Shown here: one piece after another, positions 1 to 9,769 of the stretch
Layout of the letters: the number at the start of each line of letters is the position of its first letter
Numbering within the stretch: the stretch's first letter is position 1
NCBI RefSeq assembly: GCF_006716865.1
Contig: NZ_VFPT01000001.1
Span: forward strand, 2,351,001 to 2,415,000
Reading direction: 5' to 3'
Length of the DNA stretch: 64,000 nucleotides
Source of the DNA: Roseinatronobacter monicus
GTDB taxonomy: Bacteria; Pseudomonadota; Alphaproteobacteria; Rhodobacterales; Rhodobacteraceae
The notes under the pieces: generated by a model
What the model saw: the letters and a program-made list of their open reading frames with translations, nothing else
What the model was told of the DNA's origin: nothing
Database searches by the model: none
Made by a program: the position numbers and the translations under genes

Positions 1-842
1 TCAACTTTGTATCCGTCTGCTTCAGCTGTTCCCTCGTCCCGACGCCAGATCGACCACGCCCCATGCAGGAACATCAGGTTCAAGCCCAGCGCAAGCGCCA
101 GATAGACTGGCCCGCCAATCGAGGTAAACCCCGCCGCCAAGGCAAAGGGTATCAAGGCGATGGTATAGATCAGAATATGCGTGCGCGTGGCCTTGCGCCC
201 ATGCGTGACGGTTAGCATGGGAACCTTGGCCTTGTGGTAGTCGCTTTTCATGAACAGCGCCAAAGCCCAGAAATGCGGAGGGGTCCACATAAAGATCAGC
301 ATGAACATTAGGCAGGCTTCAAGGCTGATGCTGCCTGTCACCGCGACCCAGCCAATCATGGGGGGGAACGCACCCGCCGCACCACCGATCACGATATTCT
401 GTGGCGTGGCCCGCTTGAGCCACATCGAATAGATCACAGCGTAGAAAAAGATCGTGAACGCCAGCAGGAACCCTGCCAGCGCATTCGTTGCCAGCCACAG
501 CATGATCACCGATATGCCCGACAGCGCGACGCCCAGTGACATCGCTTCCTGCGCGCCAACTTTGCCCGCCGGAATAGGGCGCTTGGCGGTGCGCTGCATG
601 ACCCGGTCGATATCAGCGTCCCACCACATGTTCAGCGCACCAGAGGCACCAGCCCCCAGCGCGATGAAGATGATTGCGGCCAAACCCTCGATCGGGTGCA
701 GCCCGCCCGGAGCGACCAGCAAGCCAACAAGGGCTGTGAACACAACCAAGGACATAACACGCGGCTTCAGAAGGGCGATATAGTCGCCAAATTCTGCGTC
801 GCCTGTCGACACATAGGTTATGTCAGTTCGGATATCGGACAT
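1..842 (-). CDS. ctaB: Protoheme IX farnesyltransferase (heme O synthase), 3' end outside window
   Basis: An open frame runs on the minus strand from ATG at 842 through the window edge, giving 280 residues without a stop; the family is usually about 300 long. The product is an integral membrane prenyltransferase that adds a farnesyl group to heme b to make heme O for cytochrome oxidase. The UbiA-family metal-diphosphate motif NMWWDADID is at residues 71-79, followed by QRTAKRP. Several hydrophobic segments and a later [11 protein letters not shown] stretch also fit. It starts 45 bases after the coxB stop, the usual ctaC-ctaB order, so it is probably cotranscribed with coxB. The identification is firm; only the C-terminus is missing. 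Confidence 0.95.
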   Translation of the reverse strand, partial: MSDIRTDITYVSTGDAEFGDYIALLKPRVMSLVVFTALVGLLVAPGGLHPIEGLAAIIFIALGAGASGALNMWWDADIDRVMQRTAKRPIPAGKVGAQEAMSLGVALSGISVIMLWLATNALAGFLLAFTIFFYAVIYSMWLKRATPQNIVIGGAAGAFPPMIGWVAVTGSISLEACLMFMLIFMWTPPHFWALALFMKSDYHKAKVPMLTVTHGRKATRTHILIYTIALIPFALAAGFTSIGGPVYLALALGLNLMFLHGAWSIWRRDEGTAEADGYKV

Positions 843-887
843 TTAGCGATCCAGTCAGGAGTAGCTTGGTAAGGGAAGATCCCCTGC

Positions 888-1763
888 TCAGTTCGACGCG
901 GCAACCTCGATATGCCGCTCCATCCATGCAGGTGCGCCCGCAAATTCCGCGCCCTGACGCTCCAGCCACGCAATGTATTCAGCTTCGCTGACCACTTTGA
1001 CCGTGATGGGCATATAGGCGTGGTTGATGCCGCACAGTTCTGAACACTGCCCGAAGAAAATCCCTTCTTCATCAGCATTGAACCACAATTCGGCCAGACG
1101 CCCCGGTACGCCGTCCTGCTTGACGCCGAAGGCCGGGATTGTCCATGAATGGATCACGTCACCCGCTGTGACTTGCAACACGACATTCTTGCCGACAGGA
1201 ACAACCATCGCGGTGTCTGTCGCCAGAAGATAGAGGTCATCTGTGTAGCCGTAGTCAGCCAGTTCATCCCGCTCCAGCATGAACTGTGAGAATTGCACAT
1301 CATGATCGACATACTCGTAATCCCAATACCATTGCAGGCCTGTCACCTTGATGGTCACGTCAGCCTCTGGCATGATCTGCTGGTGGCGCAGTGCGGGAAA
1401 TGTGAACAGCGCGATGAACAGCAAGATCAGCGCAGGCACGACTGTCCACGCCACTTCGATGGACGTGTTATGCGTGAACTTCGACGGTTCGGGATTGGCA
1501 CGGCGATTGTGGAACACGATCACCCAGATCAGCAGGGCCGTCACAAAGATCGTGATTGGTATGATTATCCAGTTCAACAGGCTGTCGAGAAACACAACCT
1601 CGCGTGCGAGCGCCGTGTAGGGCGTCTGCAAGGACGTACCATCCGGCACAGGCGCGCCCAGTACAGGCAGTTCCGGCAACATGTCGTCTGCAGCCGCCTG
1701 AAACGCAGTCAGACCAACCGTGGCGGTTGCCGCCAGTGACGAAAGGGCTTTTGAAAGTCGCAT
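888..1763 (-). CDS. coxB: Cytochrome c oxidase subunit II (aa3 type)
   Basis: The 291-residue product is the CuA-bearing subunit that accepts electrons from cytochrome c. A signal peptide ends near residue 25 (AAA-DD). Two membrane segments lie at about 63-85 and 103-124, followed by a periplasmic cupredoxin domain. CuA ligands are visible: His205 in HSWTIP, then Cys240, Cys244, His248 and Met251 in CSELCGINHAYM. The aromatic stretch QWYWDYEY (about 144-151) is the usual electron-entry region. ctaB follows in the same direction. Upstream is a 228-base divergent region shared with tldD that carries an FNR-type palindrome, so oxygen control is plausible but inferred. Confidence 0.97.
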   Translation of the reverse strand: MRLSKALSSLAATATVGLTAFQAAADDMLPELPVLGAPVPDGTSLQTPYTALAREVVFLDSLLNWIIIPITIFVTALLIWVIVFHNRRANPEPSKFTHNTSIEVAWTVVPALILLFIALFTFPALRHQQIMPEADVTIKVTGLQWYWDYEYVDHDVQFSQFMLERDELADYGYTDDLYLLATDTAMVVPVGKNVVLQVTAGDVIHSWTIPAFGVKQDGVPGRLAELWFNADEEGIFFGQCSELCGINHAYMPITVKVVSEAEYIAWLERQGAEFAGAPAWMERHIEVAASN

Positions 1764-1922
1764 CTTCGGTTCCCGTTCTTTTTACTGCAGCACAAGGCCG
1801 CGAATTGCAGCGCGATTCCACCTCTGCTGCGGCATGCAATGGAATCCCGTTGAGCTTTGTATTCGTAAAACCATATTAGAAGTGTCAGAACAAGCAAAAC
1901 CGATGCGACAGATTGCCATTTG

Positions 1923-1936
1923 TTGATGTGGATCAA
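1923..1936. promoter_or_regulatory. Perfect FNR/FnrL-type box between coxB and tldD
   Basis: The sequence TTGAT-GTGG-ATCAA matches the FNR consensus TTGAT-N4-ATCAA at all ten arm positions. Its centre is about 62 bases upstream of the tldD start and about 166 bases upstream of the coxB start. FnrL is the anaerobic regulator of Rhodobacter relatives and controls respiratory genes. The match is seen directly; which promoter it serves, and whether it activates or represses, is inference. Confidence 0.6.
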
Positions 1937-1991
1937 TGACAGGCATATCCAAACGCGCCGCAGCGCAGCAAAACCAGAAAAGGCCACAGAC

Positions 1992-3413
1992 ATGAGCGAC
2001 AGCGATTTTCGACCCTTTGAGACAGCCTTCGACAAGGATGATGCCCTCGCCGTTCTGCGTGCCGCCACGGATGGCGCAGATGATGGCGAGATATTTGCCG
2101 AGAAGCGCGTCTCGGAATCCATTCTGCTGGATGACCAGCGCATCGAATCCGCAAGTTACAACGCCTCGGAGGGGTTTGGCGTGCGCGCGGTGCGTGGCGA
2201 GGTCACTGGCTATGCCCATTCGACACATATGAATATCAATGCCTTGCGGCGCGCGGCAGAAACCGCGCGGCTGGCGGTCGCCGACGGGGGCGGCACATTG
2301 GCCGAGGCCCCGATGCGCACGAATCAGCGCCTCTATACGGACGTTGATCCGATTGCGGGGGCGGCGTTTGCGATCAAGCTGGACCTGATGCGCGAGATTG
2401 ACGATTTTCTGCGCGCGCTGGACCCACGAGTCGTGCAGGTGTCCGTGTCGATGGCAGCCTCGGTGCAACAGATCGAAATCCTGCGCCCCGAAGGCCTGCA
2501 CCTGCGGGACAACCGCCCGATGAGCAGGCTGAACATCTCGGTGATTGCCGAACATAATGGCCGGCGCGAATCAGGTTCCGCTGGCGGTGGCGGGCGCACC
2601 GGGCTTGAAGGGGTGATGGCGCGCGACGCATGGCAGGGCATGGCCCGAGAGGCGCTGCGCATCGCCCTTGTCAATCTGGAGGCAGAACCTGCCCCTGCGG
2701 GGATCATGGATGTGGTGCTTGGCCCCGGCTGGCCGGGCATTTTGCTGCACGAAGCGGTCGGCCACGGGCTGGAGGGGGATTTCAACCGCAAGGGCAGCTC
2801 TGCCTTTGCGGGGCTTCTGGGCAAGCAGGTCGCATCAAAAGGTGTGACAGTGCTGGATGATGGCACCATTCCTGACCGGCGCGGATCTATCAGTATCGAT
2901 GACGAAGGCACGCCCTCGGCACGCAATGTGCTGATCGAGGACGGCGTGCTGACTGGATATATGCAGGACCGCCAGAACGCGCGCCTGATGGGGGTTGCGG
3001 CGACAGGCAACGGGCGGCGCGAATCCTATGCTCATGCGCCCATGCCACGTATGACCAACACTTATATGTTGGGCGGCGACACGGCCCCCGAAGCGATTGT
3101 GGCAGACCTGAAGGATGGCATTCACGCCGTAGGCTTTGGGGGGGGGCAGGTTGATATCACCAATGGCAAGTTCGTCTTTTCCTGCACCGAGGCTTACCGT
3201 GTCCGGAACGGCAAGATCGTCGCACCGGTCAAAGGGGCCACGCTGATCGGTGATGGGGCAACAGCGCTGACGAAAATCCGCGCGCTTGGCAATGACATGG
3301 CGCTTGATCCGGGCATGGGCACCTGCGGCAAGGCCGGACAATGGGTGCCTGTCGGGGTCGGTCAGCCGACACTTATGATCGGCGGGCTGACGGTTGGGGG
3401 CAGTGCGACCTGA
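1992..3413 (+). CDS. tldD: Metalloprotease TldD
   Basis: The 473-residue product belongs to the TldD/PmbA family of cytoplasmic zinc proteases, which act with TldE in peptide maturation and degradation (CcdA, microcin B17 in E. coli). The zinc motif HEAVGH is at residues 253-258, in the segment LLHEAVGHGLEGD. The C-terminal glycine-rich segments are typical of the family, and E. coli TldD is of similar length. The frame is open to an ATG at 1920, but the ATG at 1992 is preferred: an AAGG sits just upstream and the family homology begins there. No partner tldE/pmbA lies nearby. Confidence 0.95.
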   Translation: MSDSDFRPFETAFDKDDALAVLRAATDGADDGEIFAEKRVSESILLDDQRIESASYNASEGFGVRAVRGEVTGYAHSTHMNINALRRAAETARLAVADGGGTLAEAPMRTNQRLYTDVDPIAGAAFAIKLDLMREIDDFLRALDPRVVQVSVSMAASVQQIEILRPEGLHLRDNRPMSRLNISVIAEHNGRRESGSAGGGGRTGLEGVMARDAWQGMAREALRIALVNLEAEPAPAGIMDVVLGPGWPGILLHEAVGHGLEGDFNRKGSSAFAGLLGKQVASKGVTVLDDGTIPDRRGSISIDDEGTPSARNVLIEDGVLTGYMQDRQNARLMGVAATGNGRRESYAHAPMPRMTNTYMLGGDTAPEAIVADLKDGIHAVGFGGGQVDITNGKFVFSCTEAYRVRNGKIVAPVKGATLIGDGATALTKIRALGNDMALDPGMGTCGKAGQWVPVGVGQPTLMIGGLTVGGSAT

Positions 3414-3568
3414 GGGAGTAATCGCGCAAGTGCGGGGGGGGGGCAGCTTCCGCGCGCGCGGTGGAAGAAGCCAGCGGGACGCAAATTAATTCCGGTGCGC
3501 TGGGAAAATTTACTTCGTCTTAACTATCATGGGGCAATTTGGCGGAAGAATGAGGCGAGGTTGATGGA

Positions 3569-4708
3569 ATGGCGAAAGATTTGTTTTCTTCTCACCCACC
3601 CTTCACCCCACCCACGTCGGAAGAAGACAGGCTATCCTGGCTTCGCCTCATTCGCTCCCCCCGTGTGGGGCCTGCAACCTTTCATAGGTTGATGACGGAA
3701 CATGGGTGCGCCGCCACAGCACTGGAGGTGTTGCCGACGCTCGCCAAATCCGCAGGCGTCGACACCTATCAGCGCTGTTCGCACGCCGCGGCGGAAGCCG
3801 AGATTGACCTTGCCCGTGCCAAGGGTGCGCGCATGTTGTGTCTGGGAACCGACGCCTATCCGCACACCCTCGCCAGTATTTCCGATGCGCCCCCGGTGTT
3901 GTGGTGCATCGGCAAACGCGCGCCCATCCTGCGCCCGATGGTTGCACTTGTCGGAGCGCGCAACGCCTCTAGCCTTGGTACAAGGATGGCGCGCGCGCTG
4001 GCCGAAGGGCTGGGGCACGAAGGGTATACCATCGTTTCCGGCCTTGCGCGCGGGGTCGATGCAGCAGCGCATCATGCCAGCCTGAAAACCGGAACAATCG
4101 CGGTGATGGGCGGCGGTGTCGATGTCATTTATCCGACCGAGAACAGTGTTCTCGCCGCAGCCATCGCCGATCAGGGGCTGCGCCTGTCCGAACAACCCAT
4201 GAGCCTGCACCCGCAAGCCCGCCATTTCCCGCCGCGCAACCGAATCATAGCAGGGCTTGCTCTGGCCGTCGTGGTGGTCGAGGCCGCCGAGAAATCGGGC
4301 ACGCTGATAACCGTACGCGATGCACTCGATCAGGGGCGCGAGATTATGGCCGTGCCGGGCCACCCCGTCGATGGGCGCGCAGGCGGTTGCAACCGGCTGA
4401 TCCGCGAAGGTGCGACCCTCGTGCGCCATGTCGAAGATGTCCTTGAAGTGCTCCGCAGATTGCAGGCAGAACAGAAACACCCTGACAAGCCCGGCCCGGA
4501 TGACGCGCGCCCTGCCCCGCAAGTTGCGCCCGACGCGCCGCAATTGCACCAGCGCATTCTGGACCTGCTTGGCCCCAGTCCGGTCGCCGAAGACCAGCTT
4601 ATCCGCGACCTGTCCCTGTCTGCTGCTGCAATCTCACCCGCTTTGGTGATGATGGAGATGCAGGGCATTGTGCGCCGCCATCCCGGCGGGCTGGTCAGCC
4701 GCAGCTAG
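3569..4708 (+). CDS. dprA: DNA processing protein DprA
   Basis: The 379-residue product is the RecA loader that protects incoming single-stranded DNA during natural transformation. An N-terminal helical domain is followed by the Rossmann-like core starting near residue 125 with VGARNAS (from 128). The core continues with SGLARGVDAAAH, FPPRNRIIAGLA and EKSGTLIT, all conserved in the family. A C-terminal winged-helix region begins near residue 320, a common alphaproteobacterial form. The gene stands alone between tldD and topA, an order often seen in this class. The start is the first ATG of the frame. An in-frame alternative is not excluded because the ribosome-binding site is weak. Confidence 0.95.
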   Translation: MAKDLFSSHPPFTPPTSEEDRLSWLRLIRSPRVGPATFHRLMTEHGCAATALEVLPTLAKSAGVDTYQRCSHAAAEAEIDLARAKGARMLCLGTDAYPHTLASISDAPPVLWCIGKRAPILRPMVALVGARNASSLGTRMARALAEGLGHEGYTIVSGLARGVDAAAHHASLKTGTIAVMGGGVDVIYPTENSVLAAAIADQGLRLSEQPMSLHPQARHFPPRNRIIAGLALAVVVVEAAEKSGTLITVRDALDQGREIMAVPGHPVDGRAGGCNRLIREGATLVRHVEDVLEVLRRLQAEQKHPDKPGPDDARPAPQVAPDAPQLHQRILDLLGPSPVAEDQLIRDLSLSAAAISPALVMMEMQGIVRRHPGGLVSRS

Positions 4709-4876
4709 GTGCGACACCTGCCACGCGCCAACGCGGGACAGAGCACGCAAATCGCTTGTCGAAACAGCGCCCATATGGCGCGGTAAAAAAGCAGCGCATT
4801 GACATTCGACCCCTGCCTCACACATGTAAGGCCAGTTGAACGGGCTGGAACAGCCTGCATTTACCAGAGGAATTTC

Positions 4877-7450
4877 ATGGCAGTTGTCGTCGTCGAATCG
4901 CCCGCCAAGGCCAAGACAATCAATAAATATCTTGGTCCTGGTTACACAGTTCTGGCCTCTTACGGCCATGTGCGCGATCTGCCCCCCAAGGACGGCTCGG
5001 TCGATACCGAGCATGAATTCGAGATGCTGTGGGAAGTCGCAAGCGACTCGCGCAAGCACCTCAAGGCGATTTCCGACGCCTTGAAAGCGGACAATGAACT
5101 GATCCTCGCAACCGATCCTGACCGGGAGGGCGAGGCGATCTCGTGGCACCTGACCGAGGCACTTGCCAAATCACGCGCACTGAAGAAAGACACGCCCGTC
5201 AAACGCGTGGTGTTCAACGCGATCACAAAATCCGCGGTCACAGAAGCGATGAAAAACCCGCGCGATGTGAATATGCCGTTGGTTCATGCGTATCTCGCGC
5301 GCCGCGCGCTGGACTATCTGGTGGGGTTTAACCTTAGCCCCGTGTTGTGGCGCAAACTGCCCGGTTCAAAATCGGCGGGGCGCGTGCAATCCGTCTGCCT
5401 GCGCTTGATTGTCGAGCGCGAAATGGAAATTGAGGCTTTTCGCGCACAAGAATACTGGAGCGTGAGCGCCGCATTGGCCACCCCACGCGGACAGGATGTC
5501 ACGGCCAAACTGGTCAGTCTTGCAGGCAAAAAGCTGGATAAATTCGACATTGCCACCGGAGAAGCTGCGGAGCTGGCCGTGCAGGCTGTCACCTCGCGCG
5601 ATCTGACCGTCACCTCGGTCGAAGCAAATCCCGCAAATCGCAACCCTTCCGCGCCCTTCATGACCTCGACCCTGCAACAAGAGGCCAGCCGCAAATTCGG
5701 CATGGGTGCGAAACATTGCATGTCCACAGCGCAGCGCTTGTACGAAGCAGGCTATATTACGTACATGCGGACAGATGGTATTGATATGGCGCCGGAGGCG
5801 GTGATGGCCGCGCGCGATGTCATCAAGGACCGCTACGGCGCAGACTATGTGCCCAAAAGTCCGCGCATGTATAAAAACAAGGCCAAGAATGCGCAGGAAG
5901 CGCATGAATGTATCCGGCCCACAGATATGGCGGTCAGCCCGGACAAGCTGAAAATCGCGGATAGTGACCAACGCAAACTATATGACCTGATCTGGAAACG
6001 TACCATCGCAGGCCAGATGGAGGCGGCGCGACTGGAACGCACAACCGTCGAGATCGGCAGCAAAGACGGTCAAGTCGGATTGCGCGCCACGGGTCAGGTG
6101 GTGCTGTTTGACGGGTTCCTGAAAGTCTATGAAGAAGGGCGCGACGATGTCATCGACGACGATGACAAGCGCCTGCCACAGATGGCGCAAGGCGACGCGA
6201 TGACCAAACATGGGGTCACGCCGGAACAGCATTTCACCCAGCCCCCACCCCGCTATACCGAGGCCACGCTGGTCAAGCGCATGGAAGAACTGGGCATTGG
6301 GCGCCCGTCCACCTATGCCAGCATCGTCACCACCATTCAGGATCGCGGCTATGTCACCAAGGACAAAAACCGCCTGATCGCGCAGGATAAGGGGCGGTTG
6401 GTCACGATCTTTCTGGTCAATTACTTCCGTCGCTATCTGGAATACGATTTCACCGCCGACCTTGAAGCGCAACTCGATGACGTTTCGGCGGGCGACCGTG
6501 ACTACAAGGATGTGCTGGCCCGGTTCTGGCGCGATTTCTCTGCGGCGATTGCCGAAACATCCGAATTGCGCATCACCGAAGTGCTGGAGAAGATCGACGA
6601 GGTTCTGGCCCCGCATCTCTATCCGCCGCGCGAAGATGGCACCGACCCGCGCATTTGCCCCAAATGCGGCGAAGGGCGGCTGAACCTGAAGACGGCACGC
6701 TCTGGCGGGGCCTTTATCGGGTGCAACAATTACCCCGACTGCCGCTATACCCGCCCGCTTGCCGGCGAGGACGAAGGCAATGCGGAATTGTCTGGCGATG
6801 GCAAATTGCTGGGCCATGACAACGGCGATCCGATCAGCCTGCGCACTGGCCGGTTCGGCCCGTATGTGCAGCGCGGTGAAGCGACCAAGGAAGAACCCAA
6901 GCCCCCGCGCGCCTCACTCCCTAAAGGGTGGGAGGTTGACAGCATTGATCTGGAACGCGCGCTGATGCTGCTGGCGCTGCCCCGCCCTGTCGGCCCCCAT
7001 CCCGATGATGGCGAGTTGATTGAGGCAGGCATCGGGCGCTACGGCCCGTTTGTCAAACACGGCAAGAAATATGCCAATTTGCCCGAGGTGGACGAAGTCT
7101 TCACCATCGGCATGAACCGCGCCGTGGAGGTGCTGGCATCAAAACCCGAACGCGGCCGCGCTGCCGCCGCAGAGCCGATCAAAACACTGGGCGATCACCC
7201 CGATGGCGGCGCGCTGGCGGTTATGAAGGGGCGCTATGGTCCGTATGTGAAGTGGGAAAAGGTTAACGCGACCCTTCCCAAGGACGTGGCACCCGAAGAT
7301 CTGACACTAGAGCAAGCGATTGAACTGGTGAATGCCAAGGCTGGTGCCAAGCCAAAGAAGAAGGCAGCGGCCAAGAAACCGGCTGCAAAAAAGCCTGCGG
7401 CAAAAAAGCCCGCAGCCAAAAAGAAACCGGCAACAAAGGCTGCAAAATAA
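4877..7450 (+). CDS. topA: DNA topoisomerase I
   Basis: The 857-residue type IA topoisomerase relaxes negative supercoils. The N-terminal TOPRIM domain has VVVESPAKAKTINKYLG and the acidic ATDPDREGEAISWHL. The nicking tyrosine is Tyr296 in ITYMRTDGID. One zinc ribbon is seen, with cysteines 594/597 and 616/622, followed by repeated topoisomerase C-terminal modules. The last ~35 residues are a Lys/Ala/Pro tail with repeated AAKKP units. The ATG at 4877 follows AGAGGA and is preferred over the in-frame ATG at 4799 because the catalytic domain begins immediately after it. The basic tail probably adds DNA contact, as in other alphaproteobacterial enzymes. Confidence 0.97.
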   Translation: MAVVVVESPAKAKTINKYLGPGYTVLASYGHVRDLPPKDGSVDTEHEFEMLWEVASDSRKHLKAISDALKADNELILATDPDREGEAISWHLTEALAKSRALKKDTPVKRVVFNAITKSAVTEAMKNPRDVNMPLVHAYLARRALDYLVGFNLSPVLWRKLPGSKSAGRVQSVCLRLIVEREMEIEAFRAQEYWSVSAALATPRGQDVTAKLVSLAGKKLDKFDIATGEAAELAVQAVTSRDLTVTSVEANPANRNPSAPFMTSTLQQEASRKFGMGAKHCMSTAQRLYEAGYITYMRTDGIDMAPEAVMAARDVIKDRYGADYVPKSPRMYKNKAKNAQEAHECIRPTDMAVSPDKLKIADSDQRKLYDLIWKRTIAGQMEAARLERTTVEIGSKDGQVGLRATGQVVLFDGFLKVYEEGRDDVIDDDDKRLPQMAQGDAMTKHGVTPEQHFTQPPPRYTEATLVKRMEELGIGRPSTYASIVTTIQDRGYVTKDKNRLIAQDKGRLVTIFLVNYFRRYLEYDFTADLEAQLDDVSAGDRDYKDVLARFWRDFSAAIAETSELRITEVLEKIDEVLAPHLYPPREDGTDPRICPKCGEGRLNLKTARSGGAFIGCNNYPDCRYTRPLAGEDEGNAELSGDGKLLGHDNGDPISLRTGRFGPYVQRGEATKEEPKPPRASLPKGWEVDSIDLERALMLLALPRPVGPHPDDGELIEAGIGRYGPFVKHGKKYANLPEVDEVFTIGMNRAVEVLASKPERGRAAAAEPIKTLGDHPDGGALAVMKGRYGPYVKWEKVNATLPKDVAPEDLTLEQAIELVNAKAGAKPKKKAAAKKPAAKKPAAKKPAAKKKPATKAAK

Positions 7451-7530
7451 GCGGATGCAGGCGACAGGTTGACTTCGCTGCAACGCCGCGTCACTTATTT
7501 CGCAACCATGTGACATGAGGGAGTTGCGCG

Positions 7531-8226
7531 ATGAAAAAGGTCTACGGCTCTGCGAATGAGGCCCTTGACGGGCTGTTATTCGACGGGATGACGATTGCTG
7601 CGGGCGGGTTTGGCCTGTGCGGCATACCCGAACTGCTGATCGACGCGATCCGCGCGGCGGGCACGAAAGACATCACCATCGCCTCGAACAATTGCGGGGT
7701 GGATGATTTCGGGCTGGGTGTGCTGCTGAAAACGCGCCAGATCAAGAAGATGATGTCCTCTTATGTGGGCGAGAATGGCGAATTCATGCGCCAGTATCTG
7801 AGTGGCGAGTTGGAGCTGGAATTCAACCCGCAAGGCACGCTGGCCGAACGTATGCGCGCTGGGGGTGCTGGAATTGCAGGGTTCTACACCCGTACCGGCG
7901 TGGGCACTGTCATTGCCGATGGCAAGGAACACAAGGAATTCGGCGGCGAGACATTTATTCTGGAACGCGGCATCTTTGCGGACCTGTCTATCGTCAAGGC
8001 ATGGAAGGCCGACACCACCGGAAATGCAATCTTCCGCAAGACCGCGCGCAACTTCAACCCGCCTGCTGCCAAATGCGGCAAGGTTTGTGTTCTGGAAGTT
8101 GAGGAAATCGTCGAACCCGGCACGCTGGACCCCGACAACATCCATCTGCCCGGCATCTATGTGAACCGGCTGATCCAAGGGCAGCACGAGAAACGCATCG
8201 AACAGCGCACTGTGCGCACGGCTTAA
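7531..8226 (+). CDS. 3-oxoacid (acetoacetyl/succinyl) CoA-transferase subunit A
   Basis: The 231-residue alpha subunit of a family I CoA transferase moves CoA between succinyl-CoA or acetyl-CoA and 3-oxoacids such as acetoacetate. It shows the glycine-rich [12 protein letters not shown] near residues 28-39 and [15 protein letters not shown] near 112-126. GAGGGAG lies just before the ATG. Subunit B follows after 13 bases, so the two form an operon and a heteromeric enzyme. The role is probably ketone-body or polyhydroxybutyrate-derived acetoacetate use. Exact substrate preference (ScoA versus AtoD) cannot be read from sequence alone. Confidence 0.93.
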   Translation: MKKVYGSANEALDGLLFDGMTIAAGGFGLCGIPELLIDAIRAAGTKDITIASNNCGVDDFGLGVLLKTRQIKKMMSSYVGENGEFMRQYLSGELELEFNPQGTLAERMRAGGAGIAGFYTRTGVGTVIADGKEHKEFGGETFILERGIFADLSIVKAWKADTTGNAIFRKTARNFNPPAAKCGKVCVLEVEEIVEPGTLDPDNIHLPGIYVNRLIQGQHEKRIEQRTVRTA

Positions 8227-8239
8227 GGGGGAACGACAC

Positions 8240-8869
8240 ATGGCTTGGGACCGCAACCAGATGGCCGCACGGGCGGCGCAGGAATTGCAGGACGGGATGT
8301 ATGTGAACCTTGGCATCGGGATTCCGACGCTGGTGGCCAATTACATTCCCGAAGGCGTGCAGGTCACGCTGCAATCGGAAAACGGGATGCTGGGCATTGG
8401 CCCCTTCCCCACCGAGAATGAGGTCGATGCCGATCTGATCAACGCAGGCAAGCAGACCGTCACCGAACTGGCGCACACCGCCTATTTTGACAGCGCCGAG
8501 AGCTTTGCGATGATTCGCGGCGGCAAGATCAACATGGCGATCTTGGGCGCGATGGAAGTGGCCGAGAATGGCGATATCGCCAACTGGATGATCCCCGGCA
8601 AGCTGGTCAAGGGCATGGGCGGCGCGATGGATCTGGTCGCGGGCGTCAAGCGCGTGATCGTGGTGATGGACCACACCAACAAGGCAGGCGAATCAAAGCT
8701 GCTCAAAGCCTGTACCCTGCCGCTGACGGCACAAGGCGTGGTCAAACGCATCATCACCAATCTGGGCGTGCTGGATGTGGTCGAGGGTGGTCTGAAGATC
8801 ATCGAGACTGCCGAGGGCGTCACCGAAGACGAGATTCGCGCCGCGACCGAGGCTGCGATTGTGAACTGA
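8240..8869 (+). CDS. 3-oxoacid CoA-transferase subunit B
   Basis: The 209-residue beta subunit carries the catalytic glutamate of family I CoA transferases: Glu47 in the motif SENGMLG, which forms the glutamyl-CoA intermediate. The C-terminal [21 protein letters not shown] stretch is typical of ScoB and AtoA. The start is preceded by AAGGGGGA. It is cotranscribed with the A subunit 13 bases upstream and converges on the lytic transglycosylase gene. Confidence 0.94.
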   Translation: MAWDRNQMAARAAQELQDGMYVNLGIGIPTLVANYIPEGVQVTLQSENGMLGIGPFPTENEVDADLINAGKQTVTELAHTAYFDSAESFAMIRGGKINMAILGAMEVAENGDIANWMIPGKLVKGMGGAMDLVAGVKRVIVVMDHTNKAGESKLLKACTLPLTAQGVVKRIITNLGVLDVVEGGLKIIETAEGVTEDEIRAATEAAIVN

Positions 8870-8878
8870 AACCGGTAG

Positions 8879-8897
8879 GGCGGGCGCTCAGCCCGCC
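8879..8897. terminator. Hairpin between convergent scoB-type gene and lytic transglycosylase gene
   Basis: GGCGGGC at 8879-8885 pairs with GCCCGCC at 8891-8897 around a 5-base loop that includes the stop codon of the minus-strand gene. There is no T run, so it may be a weak bidirectional terminator or a stabilising structure. Confidence 0.4.
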
Positions 8898-9769
8898 TGC
8901 CCGATCTTGAACACACAGCCATCTGTCGGCAATTCGGGCACCGTTGCGCACAGCCCCCGCGCAACCAGCCACGCGGCCAGCACCTTGGGCACATAATCGC
9001 GTGTTTCCGCGAAAGGCGGCACGCCGTTATTGCGCCGCACAGCCCCTTCGCCCGCGTTATAGCCCGCAAGCGCTAACACCACATCATTGTCAAAATGCTT
9101 CAGCAACCAGTCCAGATACTGGATGCCGCCGCGAATATTCTGGCTTGTGTCAAATGCATCCGAGACACCGAATCGCTCTGCCGTGGCGGGGATAAGCTGC
9201 ATCAGGCCTTGTGCGCCCGCCGAACTGACCGCGCTGACCTGCCCTGCCGATTCGACCGCAATCACCGCCAGCGCCAAGGCAGGCGACACATTTGTCCCGA
9301 CCGAGGCCCGCAGAATATGTGCGCCATGCGCGCTGGCGATGTCTTGCAAAAACTGCATGCGCGGGACGCGCACGCTGCGCCCCTCCACCGGAGAGTTCAG
9401 CGCCGCGACGGCTGACAGAAAACGACCCGACGAATCTTCCAGCTTGGGCGAGACCTTGTCCCAGAACCACGCATAGCCTGACGCAGGCGCCTGCTGGCCC
9501 GGCGCTCTGGGGGTGATGATCGGTGCGACCCTTGGGGTGACGGCCAGTAATCTGGCCTGCTCTTCCGGGTCGATCTGCACAGTTATCCGGGGCCCCGTCT
9601 GCGCGGGCGCAACAGGCACGCGCCGAAACGAGAAATCATTTGTCGCGCCGCGCGTTGCAGGCGCAGGGCTTTCGGCCCAGACCGGCGGGGCACTGGTGAC
9701 AACCATGCCCAAAGCCAAGCATGGCACAAAAAGCGTGCGACAGAGCCACAATAACGACATTGAATTCAC
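8888..9769 (-). CDS. Periplasmic lytic transglycosylase, SLT domain
   Basis: The 293-residue product has an N-terminal signal peptide (cleavage near residue 32, VWA-E) and a proline-rich linker. A C-terminal transglycosylase SLT domain spans about 160-285. The catalytic glutamate is Glu173 in AVESAGQVSAVSSAGAQGLM, followed by ALAGYNAGEGAVRR. Such enzymes cleave the murein glycan strand and form 1,6-anhydro ends. It lies next to the tad pilus genes on the opposite strand, so help in passing the pilus through murein is possible but not shown. A second ATG three codons in could be the true start. Confidence 0.9.
   Translation of the reverse strand: MNSMSLLWLCRTLFVPCLALGMVVTSAPPVWAESPAPATRGATNDFSFRRVPVAPAQTGPRITVQIDPEEQARLLAVTPRVAPIITPRAPGQQAPASGYAWFWDKVSPKLEDSSGRFLSAVAALNSPVEGRSVRVPRMQFLQDIASAHGAHILRASVGTNVSPALALAVIAVESAGQVSAVSSAGAQGLMQLIPATAERFGVSDAFDTSQNIRGGIQYLDWLLKHFDNDVVLALAGYNAGEGAVRRNNGVPPFAETRDYVPKVLAAWLVARGLCATVPELPTDGCVFKIGQAG

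Noticed and set aside
3632..4549. Minus-strand frame of 305 codons within dprA
   Set aside because: Shadow of the real gene; its product is His/Gly/Arg rich without domain features.
7343..7447. Short direct repeats that could be taken for a CRISPR array or minisatellite
   Set aside because: They are codons of the TopA Lys/Ala tail, and no spacer-repeat periodicity exists.
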